Below, in pieces: positions 9,015 through 18,294 of a stretch of 39,010 nucleotides of DNA (positions are counted from its first letter, which is position 1; each line of letters starts with the position of its first letter). The DNA is taken from assembly GCF_031551385.1 (NCBI RefSeq), contig NZ_JAVBNS010000252.1, positions 1-39,010 on the forward strand, given 5' to 3'. The notes beneath the pieces are model-generated. The model searched no databases. It saw only the letters and a list, made by a program, of their open reading frames with translations, and was not told where the DNA came from. The DNA comes from Anaerosporobacter sp031551385. GTDB lineage: Bacteria; Bacillota; Clostridia; Lachnospirales; Lachnospiraceae. The translations under genes were made by a program, and so were the position numbers.

Positions 9015-10481
9015 ATGGAAGAACAATTACAAAGAATTGATGAGGTTATAGCAAAAGGAAGATTTAAAGAAAACTGGGAGACACTCATGGATTTTGAAGT
9101 ACCTACTTGGTTTAAGAAAGCCAAGTTTGGTATATTCATTCACTGGGGACTATATAGTGTACCAGCGAATTCGAATGAATGGTATTCAAGAAACATGTAT
9201 ATTGAGGGAATGCCAGCATATGAACATCATAGAAAAACATATGGACCACAGAATAAATTCGGATATAAAGACTTCATTCCTATGTTTACAGCAGAGAAGT
9301 TTGATCCAGATGAGTGGGCAAGTATATTAAAAGATGCAGGAGCGAAATATGTATTTCCTGTTGCAGAGCATCATGATGGCTTCCAGATGTATAAGAGTGA
9401 GATTTCTCACTTTAATTCATACGAGATGGGTCCGAAGAGAGATATTCTTGGTGAATTAAAGGAATCTTTCGAGAAGGAAGGTCTTACTTTCTGTACCTCG
9501 TCTCATCGTGCAGAGCACTGGTTCTTTATGGGACATGGAAAAGAGTTTGATAGTGATATTAAAGATCCTATGGTTCGTGGCGATTTCTATTGGCCAGCGA
9601 TGCCAGAACCAGATAACCAAGACTTATTCAGCACTCCATATCCAACGAAAGAGTTTCTTGATGACTGGTTAATTCGTACTTGCGAGATTATTGATAATTA
9701 CAAACCAAAAGTATTGTATTTTGACTGGTGGATTCAACATGAATCGTTCAAGCCATATCTTAGAAAATTAGCAGCTTACTACTATAACCGTGGTGAAGAA
9801 TGGAATGAAGAAGTTGCAATTACGTACAAACATGATGCATTTATGTTTGGTAGTGGAATTGTAGAAATCGAAAGAGGTAAATTTGCAGACCAGAAACCAT
9901 TCTATTGGCAAACGGATACAGCGGTAGCAAGAAATACTTGGTGCTACACAGAAGAGAATGACTATAAGAGCTCAAAAGAAATTATTATTGATTTAATAGA
10001 TGTAGTTAGTAAGAATGGAAACATGCTGTTAAACATCGGGCCAAAAGCAGATGGTACAATTCCAGAAGGAGATGCGAAAATCCTTAGAGAAGTTGGAGCA
10101 TGGCTAAAAGTGAATGGCGAAGCAATCTACGAAAGTAAAGTCTGGAGAAAAGCAGGAGAAGGCCCTACAAGAGAAGAGGAAGGTCAATTCCAAGATGCGA
10201 ATGTAACAGAGTTCACAAGGGAAGATATTCGATTCACTGTAAGAGGAGAGGCTCTCTATGCAACATTCCTTAACTATCCAGCAGATGGAGAAGTAATCGT
10301 TCGTTCTTTAGCAGAAGCAAAAGACCAAAACAAACCAGAATTCCATGGCATTATCCGTGGCGTAGAAGTTCTAGGATTTGATGAAAAACCAGAATGGTCA
10401 GTAGATGGTAAAGGATTAGCAATTAAGACGAAAAACGTTCAAAGTGAATATCCAGTTGTAATGAAGATTATATTAGATTAA
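9015..10481 (+). CDS. GH29 alpha-L-fucosidase
   Basis: A cytoplasmic retaining alpha-L-fucosidase of 488 residues, expected to release L-fucose from imported oligosaccharides. Family landmarks are FGIFIHWGLYSVPA (about 38-51), the EHHDGF substrate motif (118-123), VLYFDWW with the probable nucleophile Asp 237, and NGNMLLNIGPKADG, which closes the catalytic barrel. A C-terminal beta-sandwich-like region follows. There is no signal peptide. The ribosome site AAAGGAG stands 12 bases upstream of the ATG. It follows the chemoreceptor by 59 bases and ends at a terminator shared with the convergent regulator operon. The family assignment is strong; linkage preference is unknown. Confidence 0.92.
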   Translation: MEEQLQRIDEVIAKGRFKENWETLMDFEVPTWFKKAKFGIFIHWGLYSVPANSNEWYSRNMYIEGMPAYEHHRKTYGPQNKFGYKDFIPMFTAEKFDPDEWASILKDAGAKYVFPVAEHHDGFQMYKSEISHFNSYEMGPKRDILGELKESFEKEGLTFCTSSHRAEHWFFMGHGKEFDSDIKDPMVRGDFYWPAMPEPDNQDLFSTPYPTKEFLDDWLIRTCEIIDNYKPKVLYFDWWIQHESFKPYLRKLAAYYYNRGEEWNEEVAITYKHDAFMFGSGIVEIERGKFADQKPFYWQTDTAVARNTWCYTEENDYKSSKEIIIDLIDVVSKNGNMLLNIGPKADGTIPEGDAKILREVGAWLKVNGEAIYESKVWRKAGEGPTREEEGQFQDANVTEFTREDIRFTVRGEALYATFLNYPADGEVIVRSLAEAKDQNKPEFHGIIRGVEVLGFDEKPEWSVDGKGLAIKTKNVQSEYPVVMKIILD

Positions 10482-10514
10482 AGCAAAAGAAGAATAATTA
10501 TATATCCTAAAATA

Positions 10515-10557
10515 AAGAAGCTGACTCAAAAAAAATCTTATTTTGGTCAGCTTCTTT
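10515..10557. terminator. Bidirectional terminator
   Basis: AAGAAGCTGAC and GTCAGCTTCTT form a long stem with an A/T-rich middle, between the fucosidase (+) and the response regulator (-). T-runs lie on either exit. Confidence 0.88.
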
Positions 10558-10560
10558 CGT

Positions 10561-12144
10561 TTACTCTTCCTCTTGAATACCTTGTTGATTCCTATATTCA
10601 GCAGGGCTGATACCGACATATTTCTTGAATTTCTTGTGGAAGTAATCCACGTTCTTATAACCTACATTCTTGCTAATCTCGTATACTTTCAGATTATCTT
10701 GTAATAACATTTCCTTTGCTTGTGCGATGCGAACTTGGTCAACATAGGAATTAAAGTTAGAGCCAACTTTCTTGCTGAATACTTTGCCAAGATAAGAGCT
10801 GTTATAGCCAAACATAGGAGCTAATGTATCCAGTTTCAAATTGTTCTTATAGTTATAGCGAATGTAATATAGGATATCATCAATTACACTATCGCTAGAG
10901 GAGTTGCCAATAGCTTTAATTACCTCATCAAACTGTTCATCAAAATAATTGATAATCTCATATAGGTAACGAGAATGATGAATGAACTCAATAATCTCTG
11001 AATTGCTCTGTAATGGGATATCCTTATCACTATAATTTTGTTCAATCATATGTTTCAGTTGTAGGAAGATACCTGTTAAGAAGGATTGAATGGAATCAAT
11101 GGATTCGTGAGAACAGAAGAGGTTGCTCTTGAGTTCGTCTAGTGACTGTTCAATTCCCTTACGGTTGTATGTCTGAATGTATTGATAAAGAGTCTCGCAA
11201 TAATGTGACGAGTCTTTTTCTGTTATTGTATAAGTTAATTGCTCTAAGGTAGGCAATTGTGCAGGTGAGAGCATATGTTGATGCTTATCACAGAAAAATC
11301 TTCTGCCTAGTAGCGTTAAAGCATCATGGTAAGAGAAGTAGATGTCATTAATGTTTGATATAATACGTCCTGTTGCAATGAATAAGTTTGAAAATTCAGG
11401 CGCTCTTGGAGTTGCTTCCATATTAGCAAGAACAATATCAAATTGTTTAAGTAACATCTCACCTTTGATAATAACAACATCTTGTCCTGCTATGCTTACA
11501 CGTTCGATGTTACGGCTCTTAACAGAGGATACGCGTAGTAACTTGCAGAATGTGTTATAGAAGTCAGTATCTTGTGGATAATATCCATCAAGAATAACAG
11601 CACGATAGCTGTCAGCAACTAAGTTTAAATCAGCAAGATTTAAATCGATAGATTCGGAATTGGCAATGCTTCCGAGGGTAGAAGATTTCCCTTCCTTAAT
11701 CATATCTCGTAATATCGTATCCTTTGCCTTTTCGCGATAGGTTTCCATATTGGAACTATGTTGTCTTTCGCTCATAATTGTTTGGTGTATTGATTTAACG
11801 GCATCAAGAAGTTCATCTTCGTCGACCGGTTTTGTTAGATAGTAAGCAACGCCACAGCGAATGGCTTCCTGTGCATATTTAAAGTCGGAATATCCACTAA
11901 GAATAATGAATTGACCTTTAAACCCATCTGCTCTTGCGCGACGAGCTACTTCCGTACCATGTATTTTAGGCATTCGAATATCAAGAAGAACAAGATCTGG
12001 GTTAAGTGTTAGGATACTATCTAGGGTATTAACACCATTTGTACCTTCACCACATAAAGAAAATCCAAGTTCCTCCCAATCAAGAATGTTTTTGAGGCCT
12101 TCCCTAACGGTTGCTTCATCGTCAGCTATAAAAAGTTTAAGCAT
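10561..12144 (-). CDS. YesN-type response regulator, AraC output domain
   Basis: A DNA-binding response regulator of 527 residues. The receiver domain (about 1-120) has the acidic pair near residues 8-10, the phosphoacceptor Asp 55 in LVLLDIRMP and Lys 105 in LTKPVDE. A long middle region follows. The C-terminal AraC double helix-turn-helix (about 425-520) contains YNSSYLGKVFSKKVG and VGYKNVDYFHKKFKKYVGISPAEYR. It overlaps the kinase gene by eight bases, so the two are translationally coupled. In YesMN-type systems the pair responds to an external sugar and activates neighbouring importer and glycosidase genes; which promoters it controls here is inference. Confidence 0.94.
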   Translation of the reverse strand: MLKLFIADDEATVREGLKNILDWEELGFSLCGEGTNGVNTLDSILTLNPDLVLLDIRMPKIHGTEVARRARADGFKGQFIILSGYSDFKYAQEAIRCGVAYYLTKPVDEDELLDAVKSIHQTIMSERQHSSNMETYREKAKDTILRDMIKEGKSSTLGSIANSESIDLNLADLNLVADSYRAVILDGYYPQDTDFYNTFCKLLRVSSVKSRNIERVSIAGQDVVIIKGEMLLKQFDIVLANMEATPRAPEFSNLFIATGRIISNINDIYFSYHDALTLLGRRFFCDKHQHMLSPAQLPTLEQLTYTITEKDSSHYCETLYQYIQTYNRKGIEQSLDELKSNLFCSHESIDSIQSFLTGIFLQLKHMIEQNYSDKDIPLQSNSEIIEFIHHSRYLYEIINYFDEQFDEVIKAIGNSSSDSVIDDILYYIRYNYKNNLKLDTLAPMFGYNSSYLGKVFSKKVGSNFNSYVDQVRIAQAKEMLLQDNLKVYEISKNVGYKNVDYFHKKFKKYVGISPAEYRNQQGIQEEE

Positions 12145-14011
12145 TTTGTAAATCCTCCCAATTGTAATGTAAAGGCAATATAATACTCACGGTAGTACCT
12201 TCGTTTGGAGTACTTGTTATAGCAAGACCATAGTCTTGTCCATAACATAGTTTTATACGTTGATAGATATTATATATTCCGATACTTGAGTGTGGTTTTT
12301 TATCACGTGAGTGTATTTTGGTTAATAGTTTATCAAGTTCGTTTTTTGTAAGTCCAATACCATTATCAGATACAGCAATGATAAGTACGTCATTGGAAGT
12401 ATCTGTAGATACATCAATGTGGATTAGTCCGTGTTCTTCTACTTCTTCAAGACCATGTATAATTGAATTTTCAACAATAGGCTGAATAAGAAGAGACAGG
12501 ATGTAATACTTTTCTGTATCAAAGCCAGGTTCAACAGTAATTTCATAATTAACTTTCTTACCAAATCTCAATTTCTGAATAGATAAGTAAACTTCAATAT
12601 ATTCCAATTCTGTCGCTAAACTAGTAGTAGTACCTGTACTCTCTAAGTTATGGCGCATATATTTACCAAGTAACTTTACAGCGGTAGCTACTTCTCTGTC
12701 TTTATTGGAAAATGCTTTCATTCGAATCGTTTCCAACGTGTTATATAAAAAGTGTGGATTAATTTGACTAGAGAGCATTTCAAATTCCATCTTTTGTTGA
12801 TGGTTTTCTAGTTTTTGTTTACTAATCTTACCTTCGTAAATTTCCTTATCCATTGCTTTAATACTTGCAATCATGGTGGTTAAGTCAAAGTATACTTCGC
12901 TTAACTCATCGTTTCCAGTGAAGTTATCAATAATATTATAGTTTCCTCTACTAACCTTATGCATCTCTGAGCGAAGCGTGTTGATACGATTAGAAAAATG
13001 ATTTGTATAGAGAATTACAATTAACAAAGGTACAAACATACTGAATAATAGTGTTCCAACACAAATAAGTAGAATTTTTCGTGTATCCTTGATTGCATTG
13101 GGGTCAATTGTTATAATATATAATTTGTCTTGGCTTTGAAGAGGTATTAATGTGGATAAATCTAAAAGAACTTCCTCGCCATTGTAGACAGAATTTCCTG
13201 TGTAAGTAGTATATTTTTGTGTGTAATCAATAGGAAAATCAAGTGTTTCATTCAAATTTCTATCATTACCGTAGAAGATAGGATCATTATTTACCGTAAT
13301 AACCGTTTTAAGCGTGTTGTTATTAATACGCGATTTCAAATTGTTATTGCTGATATTTATAACAAGTATTGCATAATCACCCCTTTGAGTTATGGGAATA
13401 CGATAGGAAAAAGATAACTCATTAGTAGGACTAGCACCTTTGGAATCCGTTACCATTTGTGTACGCCAGAGATAATTAGCTGTGTTAGAGGCCTCTTTAA
13501 ACCAATCTGAGCGCTGAATCTCAGGTGTAACTTGTTTGAAATTCGAATAATCTTCTATGGTATCATTCATAGTATATAGAGTAATACTTGATAGTTCGGC
13601 ATACCGAGAAGTATATTTTTTGAATTTGTCGTAATTACCGATTGCTACTTTCGCTTCTGATGAAGAAGAGTATGATTTGGAAAGAATTCTTTGTAGTTGC
13701 TCATCGGAGAAAACTTCATCCGCAATATTTTTTACAGAAGTAGTAATATCAAGAATGATGCTTCGAACACGTATATTATCAGAATTAACTTGAGCGTTAT
13801 GGTGACGGTTCAAAAGTGTCTGCGTATTTAATATTAAATAACAGCCAATGAGAGTAACAGGAATTAGTATTCCGAACAGATACACAGAATAAAGCTGATT
13901 CTTAATTTTTAATGTAAATTTCTTTTTTAAATTAATTCGTAGTGCTGACACGGATAGTCTCCTTACTATTATTAAGGCGCTTCGAAATCCATTTTTATGA
14001 TAGTTACTCAT
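12137..14011 (-). CDS. YesM-type sensor histidine kinase
   Basis: A membrane sensor kinase of 624 residues. TM1 is at about 43-64, an extracellular sensor domain (Cache-like) at about 65-312, TM2 at about 313-336, then HAMP. The His_kinase motif QINPHFLYNTLE has phosphoacceptor His 420. The ATPase domain has the N-box PIVENSIIHG, the G1 box DNGIGL and SSIGIYNIYQRI. This is the YesM/LytS-like architecture. The ATG at 14011 is preferred, with AGGTG six bases upstream; a GTG at 14020 would overlap that site. A near-consensus promoter lies 42 bases upstream. It is divergent from the GH3 gene and co-transcribed with the response regulator. Confidence 0.94.
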   Translation of the reverse strand: MSNYHKNGFRSALIIVRRLSVSALRINLKKKFTLKIKNQLYSVYLFGILIPVTLIGCYLILNTQTLLNRHHNAQVNSDNIRVRSIILDITTSVKNIADEVFSDEQLQRILSKSYSSSSEAKVAIGNYDKFKKYTSRYAELSSITLYTMNDTIEDYSNFKQVTPEIQRSDWFKEASNTANYLWRTQMVTDSKGASPTNELSFSYRIPITQRGDYAILVINISNNNLKSRINNNTLKTVITVNNDPIFYGNDRNLNETLDFPIDYTQKYTTYTGNSVYNGEEVLLDLSTLIPLQSQDKLYIITIDPNAIKDTRKILLICVGTLLFSMFVPLLIVILYTNHFSNRINTLRSEMHKVSRGNYNIIDNFTGNDELSEVYFDLTTMIASIKAMDKEIYEGKISKQKLENHQQKMEFEMLSSQINPHFLYNTLETIRMKAFSNKDREVATAVKLLGKYMRHNLESTGTTTSLATELEYIEVYLSIQKLRFGKKVNYEITVEPGFDTEKYYILSLLIQPIVENSIIHGLEEVEEHGLIHIDVSTDTSNDVLIIAVSDNGIGLTKNELDKLLTKIHSRDKKPHSSIGIYNIYQRIKLCYGQDYGLAITSTPNEGTTVSIILPLHYNWEDLQNA

Positions 14012-14052
14012 GAAAAACACCTTGCGATAGCACCATTTAGACAGTTATAGTT

Positions 14053-14081
14053 ATTATACAATTAACATAATAGTTTGTCAA
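14053..14081 (-). promoter_or_regulatory. Near-perfect sigma-A promoter for kinase/regulator operon
   Basis: On the minus strand TTGACA (14076-14081) and TATAAT (14053-14058) are separated by exactly 17 bases. Both hexamers match consensus. The start of transcription should be about 35 bases before the kinase ATG. Confidence 0.85.
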
Positions 14082-14095
14082 TTTTGCTGAACACC

Positions 14096-14206
14096 CCCCT
14101 CTAAAAAGTGGAGAGGTTTATATGAAATAATGATGGTATATTTATATAGAAGTATCATGTATGATAAAATATGACAAAGCTGTTGCTAACATGATTGTTG
14201 GCAAGC
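14096..14206. promoter_or_regulatory. Hairpins in the kinase-GH3 divergent region
   Basis: Two small inverted repeats lie between the divergent genes: CCTCT/AGAGG around 14096-14114 and TTGC-AAC/GTT-GCAA around 14181-14206. They could be operator-like sites or leader structures for the GH3 gene. No strong plus-strand promoter is visible. Confidence 0.35.
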
Positions 14207-14246
14207 GATTAGGAACGAATTATGAGAGAAGGGCATAGGTGTTAAT

Positions 14247-16370
14247 ATGAAGAAATTATCAATGGAACAAGAACGTCATATAGAATCACTATTAGAGCAA
14301 TTAACATTAGAAGAAAAAATTGGGATGATTCATGGAAATGGTTTATTTAAAACAGCAGGAGTAGAACGTTTAGGGATACCAGAGCTTAAATTTTCTGATG
14401 GACCGATGGGAGTGCGTAATGACTTTGAGAATGCGAATTGGAAGACAATCGGTTTGTCTTATGATGCAGTATCGTATCTGCCAAGTAATACGTCATTAGC
14501 ATCTTCTTGGAATCGTGAAGCGGCATATCAAGTTGGACAGGTATTAGGGGAAGAAGCTAGGGGACGTGGAAAAGATATGATTTTAGCCCCTGGAATTAAT
14601 ATAAAACGTAGTCCACTTTGTGGTAGAAATTTTGAATATATGAGTGAAGACCCTTATTTAATTAAGGAACTAGCTGTGCCACTAATTAAGGGCGTACAAG
14701 AATCGGATGTAGCTGCATGCGTGAAACATTTTGCGGCGAATAGTCAAGAGACAAAACGTCTTGAGGTAGAAGCGATTATTGATGATCGTGCTTTTCGTGA
14801 ACTGTATCTTCCAGCGTTTGAAGCAGCAGTAGAGGAATCTTATTCTATTATGGGAGCATATAACCGTTATAAGGGAGAGCACTGCTGCCATAGCAAATGT
14901 TTACTTGATGATATCCTTAGAGAAGAATGGGGATATGATGGTGTTGTAGTTTCTGACTGGGGTGGCGTACATGACACAAAACAAGCAGCAGGGACAAGCC
15001 TTGATATAGAGATGTCAGTAACATATAACTTTGATGAGTATTTTATGGCAAATCCATTGTTAGAAGCAGTAAAACGTGGAGAGATAGCAGAAGAAAGAAT
15101 TGATGCGAAAGTGCGTAGAATCCTTATGATGATGGAACGTATGCATGTATTTGATGGCGAGCGTAAAGCTGGAACATATAATACACCTGAACATAGGGAA
15201 GTAATTCGTAAGGCAGCAGAAGAGGGAGTTGTATTATTAAAGAATGAGAACAATCGACTTCCTCTTAGTAAAAATGTAAAGAAGCTTGCAGTTATCGGGC
15301 AGAACGGAGATATGATTCACAGTAATGGTGGAGGAAGTGCAGAAATTAAATCACTCTATGAGATATCACCATTGCTAGGAATCAATATGTTACTTGGTGG
15401 AAATACGGAAATCACATATGCATCAGGTTACTATATTGAACCTAAAAAGGATGAGAACGATGTGAACTGGCAGGAAAGCAGCCTTGAGGATATTGTAAAT
15501 CGCAGTGGAAAAGTAGAAGAAGCATCTGAGAATCAAGTGGCAAAAGAATTATTAGAAGAAGCAGTTCGTGTGGCAAAAGAAGCTGATGAGGTAATTATAA
15601 TTGGCGGATTGAATCATGATTACGACACAGAGGGAGGAGACCGTAATGATTTAGTACTTCCTTATGGACAAGATGAAGTAATCAAAGCAGTTCTTGAAGT
15701 AAAACCAGAAGCAGTTGTTGTAATGATAGCTGGTTCACCTGTTGAGATGAGACAATGGGAAAAGGATGCGAAAGCAATCGTTTGGACTTCTTATGCTGGA
15801 ATGGAAGGGGGAAGTGCAATTGCGAAAGTATTATTTGGTGATGTAAATCCTTCTGGAAAATTACCAGAGTCTTTCCCAATTACAATTAGCGATTCACCAG
15901 CACATTGCATTGGCGAATTCCCAGGAGACTTGGAAGTGCGTCATACAGAAGGAATCCAAGTAGGATACCGTTATTATGTTACAAAGAAAGTTCCTACACA
16001 GTTCTGCTTCGGTCATGGATTATCTTATACCACATTTACTTATGATGATTTAAAGATAGATAATTCGAATGGAGTAACAGGGCAAGTACGAATTACAAAC
16101 ACAGGCAAATGTAAAGGTGCAGAAGTTGTTCAAATCTATGTATCTCCTGTGGATAGCAAGGTAGAACGTCCAGAGTTAGAATTGAAAGCATTTGATAAAG
16201 TTATGCTTGAACCAAATGAATCTAAGATTGTAACATTCTCACTTGGAGAAGAAGCATTTTCCTATTATAATGTAGAGGAGAAAGCGTTTGTCCAAGAGTC
16301 TGGAGAATATAACATATGTGTGGGAAGTTCTTGTGAAGATATTCGTGTAAAAGCAAAAATTACTCTATAA
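14247..16370 (+). CDS. GH3 glycosidase (beta-glucosidase type)
   Basis: A retaining glycoside hydrolase of family 3 with 707 residues, three domains and no signal peptide, so cytoplasmic. The N-terminal barrel (about 15-300) holds the substrate motifs FSDGPMGVR, GRNFEYMSEDPYL and KHFAANSQE, and the nucleophile Asp 237 in GVVVSDWGG. The alpha/beta sandwich domain follows (about 325-570), with AAEEGVVLLKNE and WTSYAGMEGG. A fibronectin-III-like domain closes the protein (about 610-700). The likely activity is beta-glucosidase, but beta-xylosidase or related specificities also occur in this family. It is divergent from the kinase operon and probably controlled by it (inference). Confidence 0.92.
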   Translation: MKKLSMEQERHIESLLEQLTLEEKIGMIHGNGLFKTAGVERLGIPELKFSDGPMGVRNDFENANWKTIGLSYDAVSYLPSNTSLASSWNREAAYQVGQVLGEEARGRGKDMILAPGINIKRSPLCGRNFEYMSEDPYLIKELAVPLIKGVQESDVAACVKHFAANSQETKRLEVEAIIDDRAFRELYLPAFEAAVEESYSIMGAYNRYKGEHCCHSKCLLDDILREEWGYDGVVVSDWGGVHDTKQAAGTSLDIEMSVTYNFDEYFMANPLLEAVKRGEIAEERIDAKVRRILMMMERMHVFDGERKAGTYNTPEHREVIRKAAEEGVVLLKNENNRLPLSKNVKKLAVIGQNGDMIHSNGGGSAEIKSLYEISPLLGINMLLGGNTEITYASGYYIEPKKDENDVNWQESSLEDIVNRSGKVEEASENQVAKELLEEAVRVAKEADEVIIIGGLNHDYDTEGGDRNDLVLPYGQDEVIKAVLEVKPEAVVVMIAGSPVEMRQWEKDAKAIVWTSYAGMEGGSAIAKVLFGDVNPSGKLPESFPITISDSPAHCIGEFPGDLEVRHTEGIQVGYRYYVTKKVPTQFCFGHGLSYTTFTYDDLKIDNSNGVTGQVRITNTGKCKGAEVVQIYVSPVDSKVERPELELKAFDKVMLEPNESKIVTFSLGEEAFSYYNVEEKAFVQESGEYNICVGSSCEDIRVKAKITL

Positions 16371-16493
16371 AAAGATTGTTTCATGCCGCTAGTTATAAAT
16401 AACATAAGTATTTCTAAAGTATCATTCGGTTTTATATTCTTGACGGCTCTATCTTGCGATAGTACAATTGTCGTAGAATGAGAAAAAAATGAG

Positions 16494-16544
16494 TAACTAT
16501 TCAGAAAATCGTGACTGGAAGGACACAGTCTGGAATAGTTGTTA
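16494..16544 (+). repeat. Hairpin repeat type B, copy 1 (before purK)
   Basis: AACTATTC (16495-16502) pairs perfectly with GAATAGTT (16533-16540), and GACTG/CAGTC nests inside around a GAAGGACA loop. A related sequence of the same length lies before purN (25147-25197), with 37 of 51 positions identical by eye. It sits 66 bases upstream of purK. Confidence 0.7.
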
Positions 16545-16609
16545 TAAGGCTTTGAAAAATATTGGTTGACTCATAAACAGATACAAGAATGAAAGGCACA
16601 GGGATAGAT

Positions 16610-17737
16610 ATGCATAGAATAGGTATAATTGGCGGCGGACAACTTGGAAAAATGATGATTCTTGATGCGAAACGATTGGATTATTATTTCGTGATTTTAG
16701 ACCCAACAAAGAATTGCCCTGCAGATAGTATTGCGGATGAGCATATTGTTGCTGGATTTGATGATGTGGAAGCAATCAAGCAATTAGCAGAGCGTGTAGA
16801 TGTAGTAACATATGAATTCGAACATATCAATGTTAAGGCATTGCAATTGTTAGAAGAGCAAGGACATAAAGTATATCCATCAAGTGAGACGTTACTTCAT
16901 ATTCAGAATAAATTGAATCAAAAAGATTGGCTTCGTAAGCATGAAATTCCAGTGCCTGATTATTTTGGTGTAAATGGAGTTGATGAAATATTACAAGCTG
17001 GTGAAAAATACGGTTATCCGATTATTTTAAAAACTTGTACAGGTGGCTATGATGGAAAAGGAAATGCTATCATCAAAACAAGAGAAGAAGTAGAAAGTGC
17101 CTATGAAAGCCTTGGAGCTGGAAAACTTCCATTGATGATAGAAGAATTCGTTCCTTTTGAAAAGGAAGTATCCATACTTGTTTGTAGAAGTGCAAATGGG
17201 GATATTAAAGTGTTCCCTGTTGCTGAGAATGTTCATGTGAATAGTATTCTTGATGAAACAACAGTACCAGCAGTGATTTCTAAGGAAAGTACGGAAGAAG
17301 CAATGGAAATTGCAAAGAAGACAATTGAAGTATTTGGTTGTTGCGGAATGCTTTGTATCGAATTGTTCGTAAAGAAAGATGGACATATCCTAGTTAATGA
17401 ATTAGCACCAAGACCACATAATTCAGGTCATTATACAATTGAAGGTTGCTTTACATCACAATATGAGAATCACATTCGTGCGATTCTTGGACAACCACTT
17501 GGTGATACCTCACTTATTCGCCCAACAGCGATGAAGAATGTTATTGGTCAAACAAATGGAGATGCCAATGTGCAAGGTCTTGAAGAAGCATATCAAAAAT
17601 CTGGTGTAAAGATTCATCTATATGGAAAAGAAAAAGTTGCAGTTGGTCGCAAGATGGGACATATAACAGCGACAGCATCTACGATTGAGGAAGCGCTTGA
17701 AGCAGTTCGTTTTGCACATGAGAAGATTAGCTTTTAA
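16610..17737 (+). CDS. purK: N5-carboxyaminoimidazole ribonucleotide synthase
   Basis: PurK uses ATP and bicarbonate to carboxylate AIR to N5-CAIR in purine synthesis, and PurE then rearranges the product. The 375-residue ATP-grasp protein starts MHRIGIIGGGQLGKMM, carries KTCTGGYDGKGNAII in the ATP-binding region and NELAPRPHNSGHYTIEGC near the active site, and is of normal length. The start at 16610 is favoured by CAGGGA just upstream; the in-frame ATG at 16589 adds seven non-conserved residues. It is unusual that purK precedes purE and is separated from it by 557 bases containing two repeat elements. Confidence 0.95.
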   Translation: MHRIGIIGGGQLGKMMILDAKRLDYYFVILDPTKNCPADSIADEHIVAGFDDVEAIKQLAERVDVVTYEFEHINVKALQLLEEQGHKVYPSSETLLHIQNKLNQKDWLRKHEIPVPDYFGVNGVDEILQAGEKYGYPIILKTCTGGYDGKGNAIIKTREEVESAYESLGAGKLPLMIEEFVPFEKEVSILVCRSANGDIKVFPVAENVHVNSILDETTVPAVISKESTEEAMEIAKKTIEVFGCCGMLCIELFVKKDGHILVNELAPRPHNSGHYTIEGCFTSQYENHIRAILGQPLGDTSLIRPTAMKNVIGQTNGDANVQGLEEAYQKSGVKIHLYGKEKVAVGRKMGHITATASTIEEALEAVRFAHEKISF

Positions 17738-17754
17738 ACTTGTGTACTATAATG

Positions 17755-18047
17755 TTTATAATGCAAAACTTTGATACGTTTTCGAAGCTTATTTGCTGAT
17801 ATCCTCTAACAAAAAATACGCTACACCTCTAAGAACTTCTAAGTGTGTACGGATAGATATTGAAAGGTTACGGAAACGCCTTCGATTCGGCATCCTGCCT
17901 CAGCTCAGGCTGGCTCGGCGTCCATGCCTCGCCTTCCTAGGTTACGAATGTACACACTAAGAAGTACTATAGGCGTTTCGCTATCATTTTTTCGTTAGAG
18001 TACACCAGCAAATAAGCAAGGGTAGGTAGTGAAGTTTTGCATGTCTA
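17755..18047. mobile_element. MITE-like palindromic element, copy R1
   Basis: An imperfect palindrome of about 290 bp. Left-arm segments recur inverted on the right: ATGCAAAACTT at both ends, GCTTATTTGCTG (17787-17798) with its complement (18006-18017), and ACTTCT-AGTGTGTAC near 17848 and 17955. The centre (about 17871-17947) is strikingly GC-rich for this genome. It is about 93% identical by eye to the centre of the element at 22160-22457, in the opposite orientation. No protein is encoded. It fills most of the purK-purE gap. Confidence 0.8.
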
Positions 18048-18166
18048 CGTTGTTGATACACAAGGATAAATAAATTGATGATTGAATAATTAATTACCAA
18101 GAGCATTTTTTAAACATACTCTTGTGCTCATTGTCAAGGTTATTAATAACTTTTGACACTTAAACC

Positions 18167-18266
18167 TAAGTAATTGCAAAACTCTATTTTATATGTGTCT
18201 AAGCTTCTTTGTTATCGTACAGTAATCAAGAAGTATTCAATATATGGGGAGTGTCACAATTACCTA
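18167..18266. mobile_element. 100-bp deleted relative of the MITE-like element
   Basis: Both ends match the 18-bp terminal inverted repeats of the element at 22160: left TAAGTAATTGCAAAACTC and, inverted, right TAGGTAATTGTGACACTC, each 16 of 18 to TAGGTAATTGCGAAACTC. The interior keeps only the outer arm parts (AGCTTCTTTGTTA and ATCAAGAAGTAT), and the GC-rich core is absent. It ends 28 bases before the purE start codon. Confidence 0.75.
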
Positions 18267-18294
18267 TTAAAATAATAGAATGAGGGGATATAAT

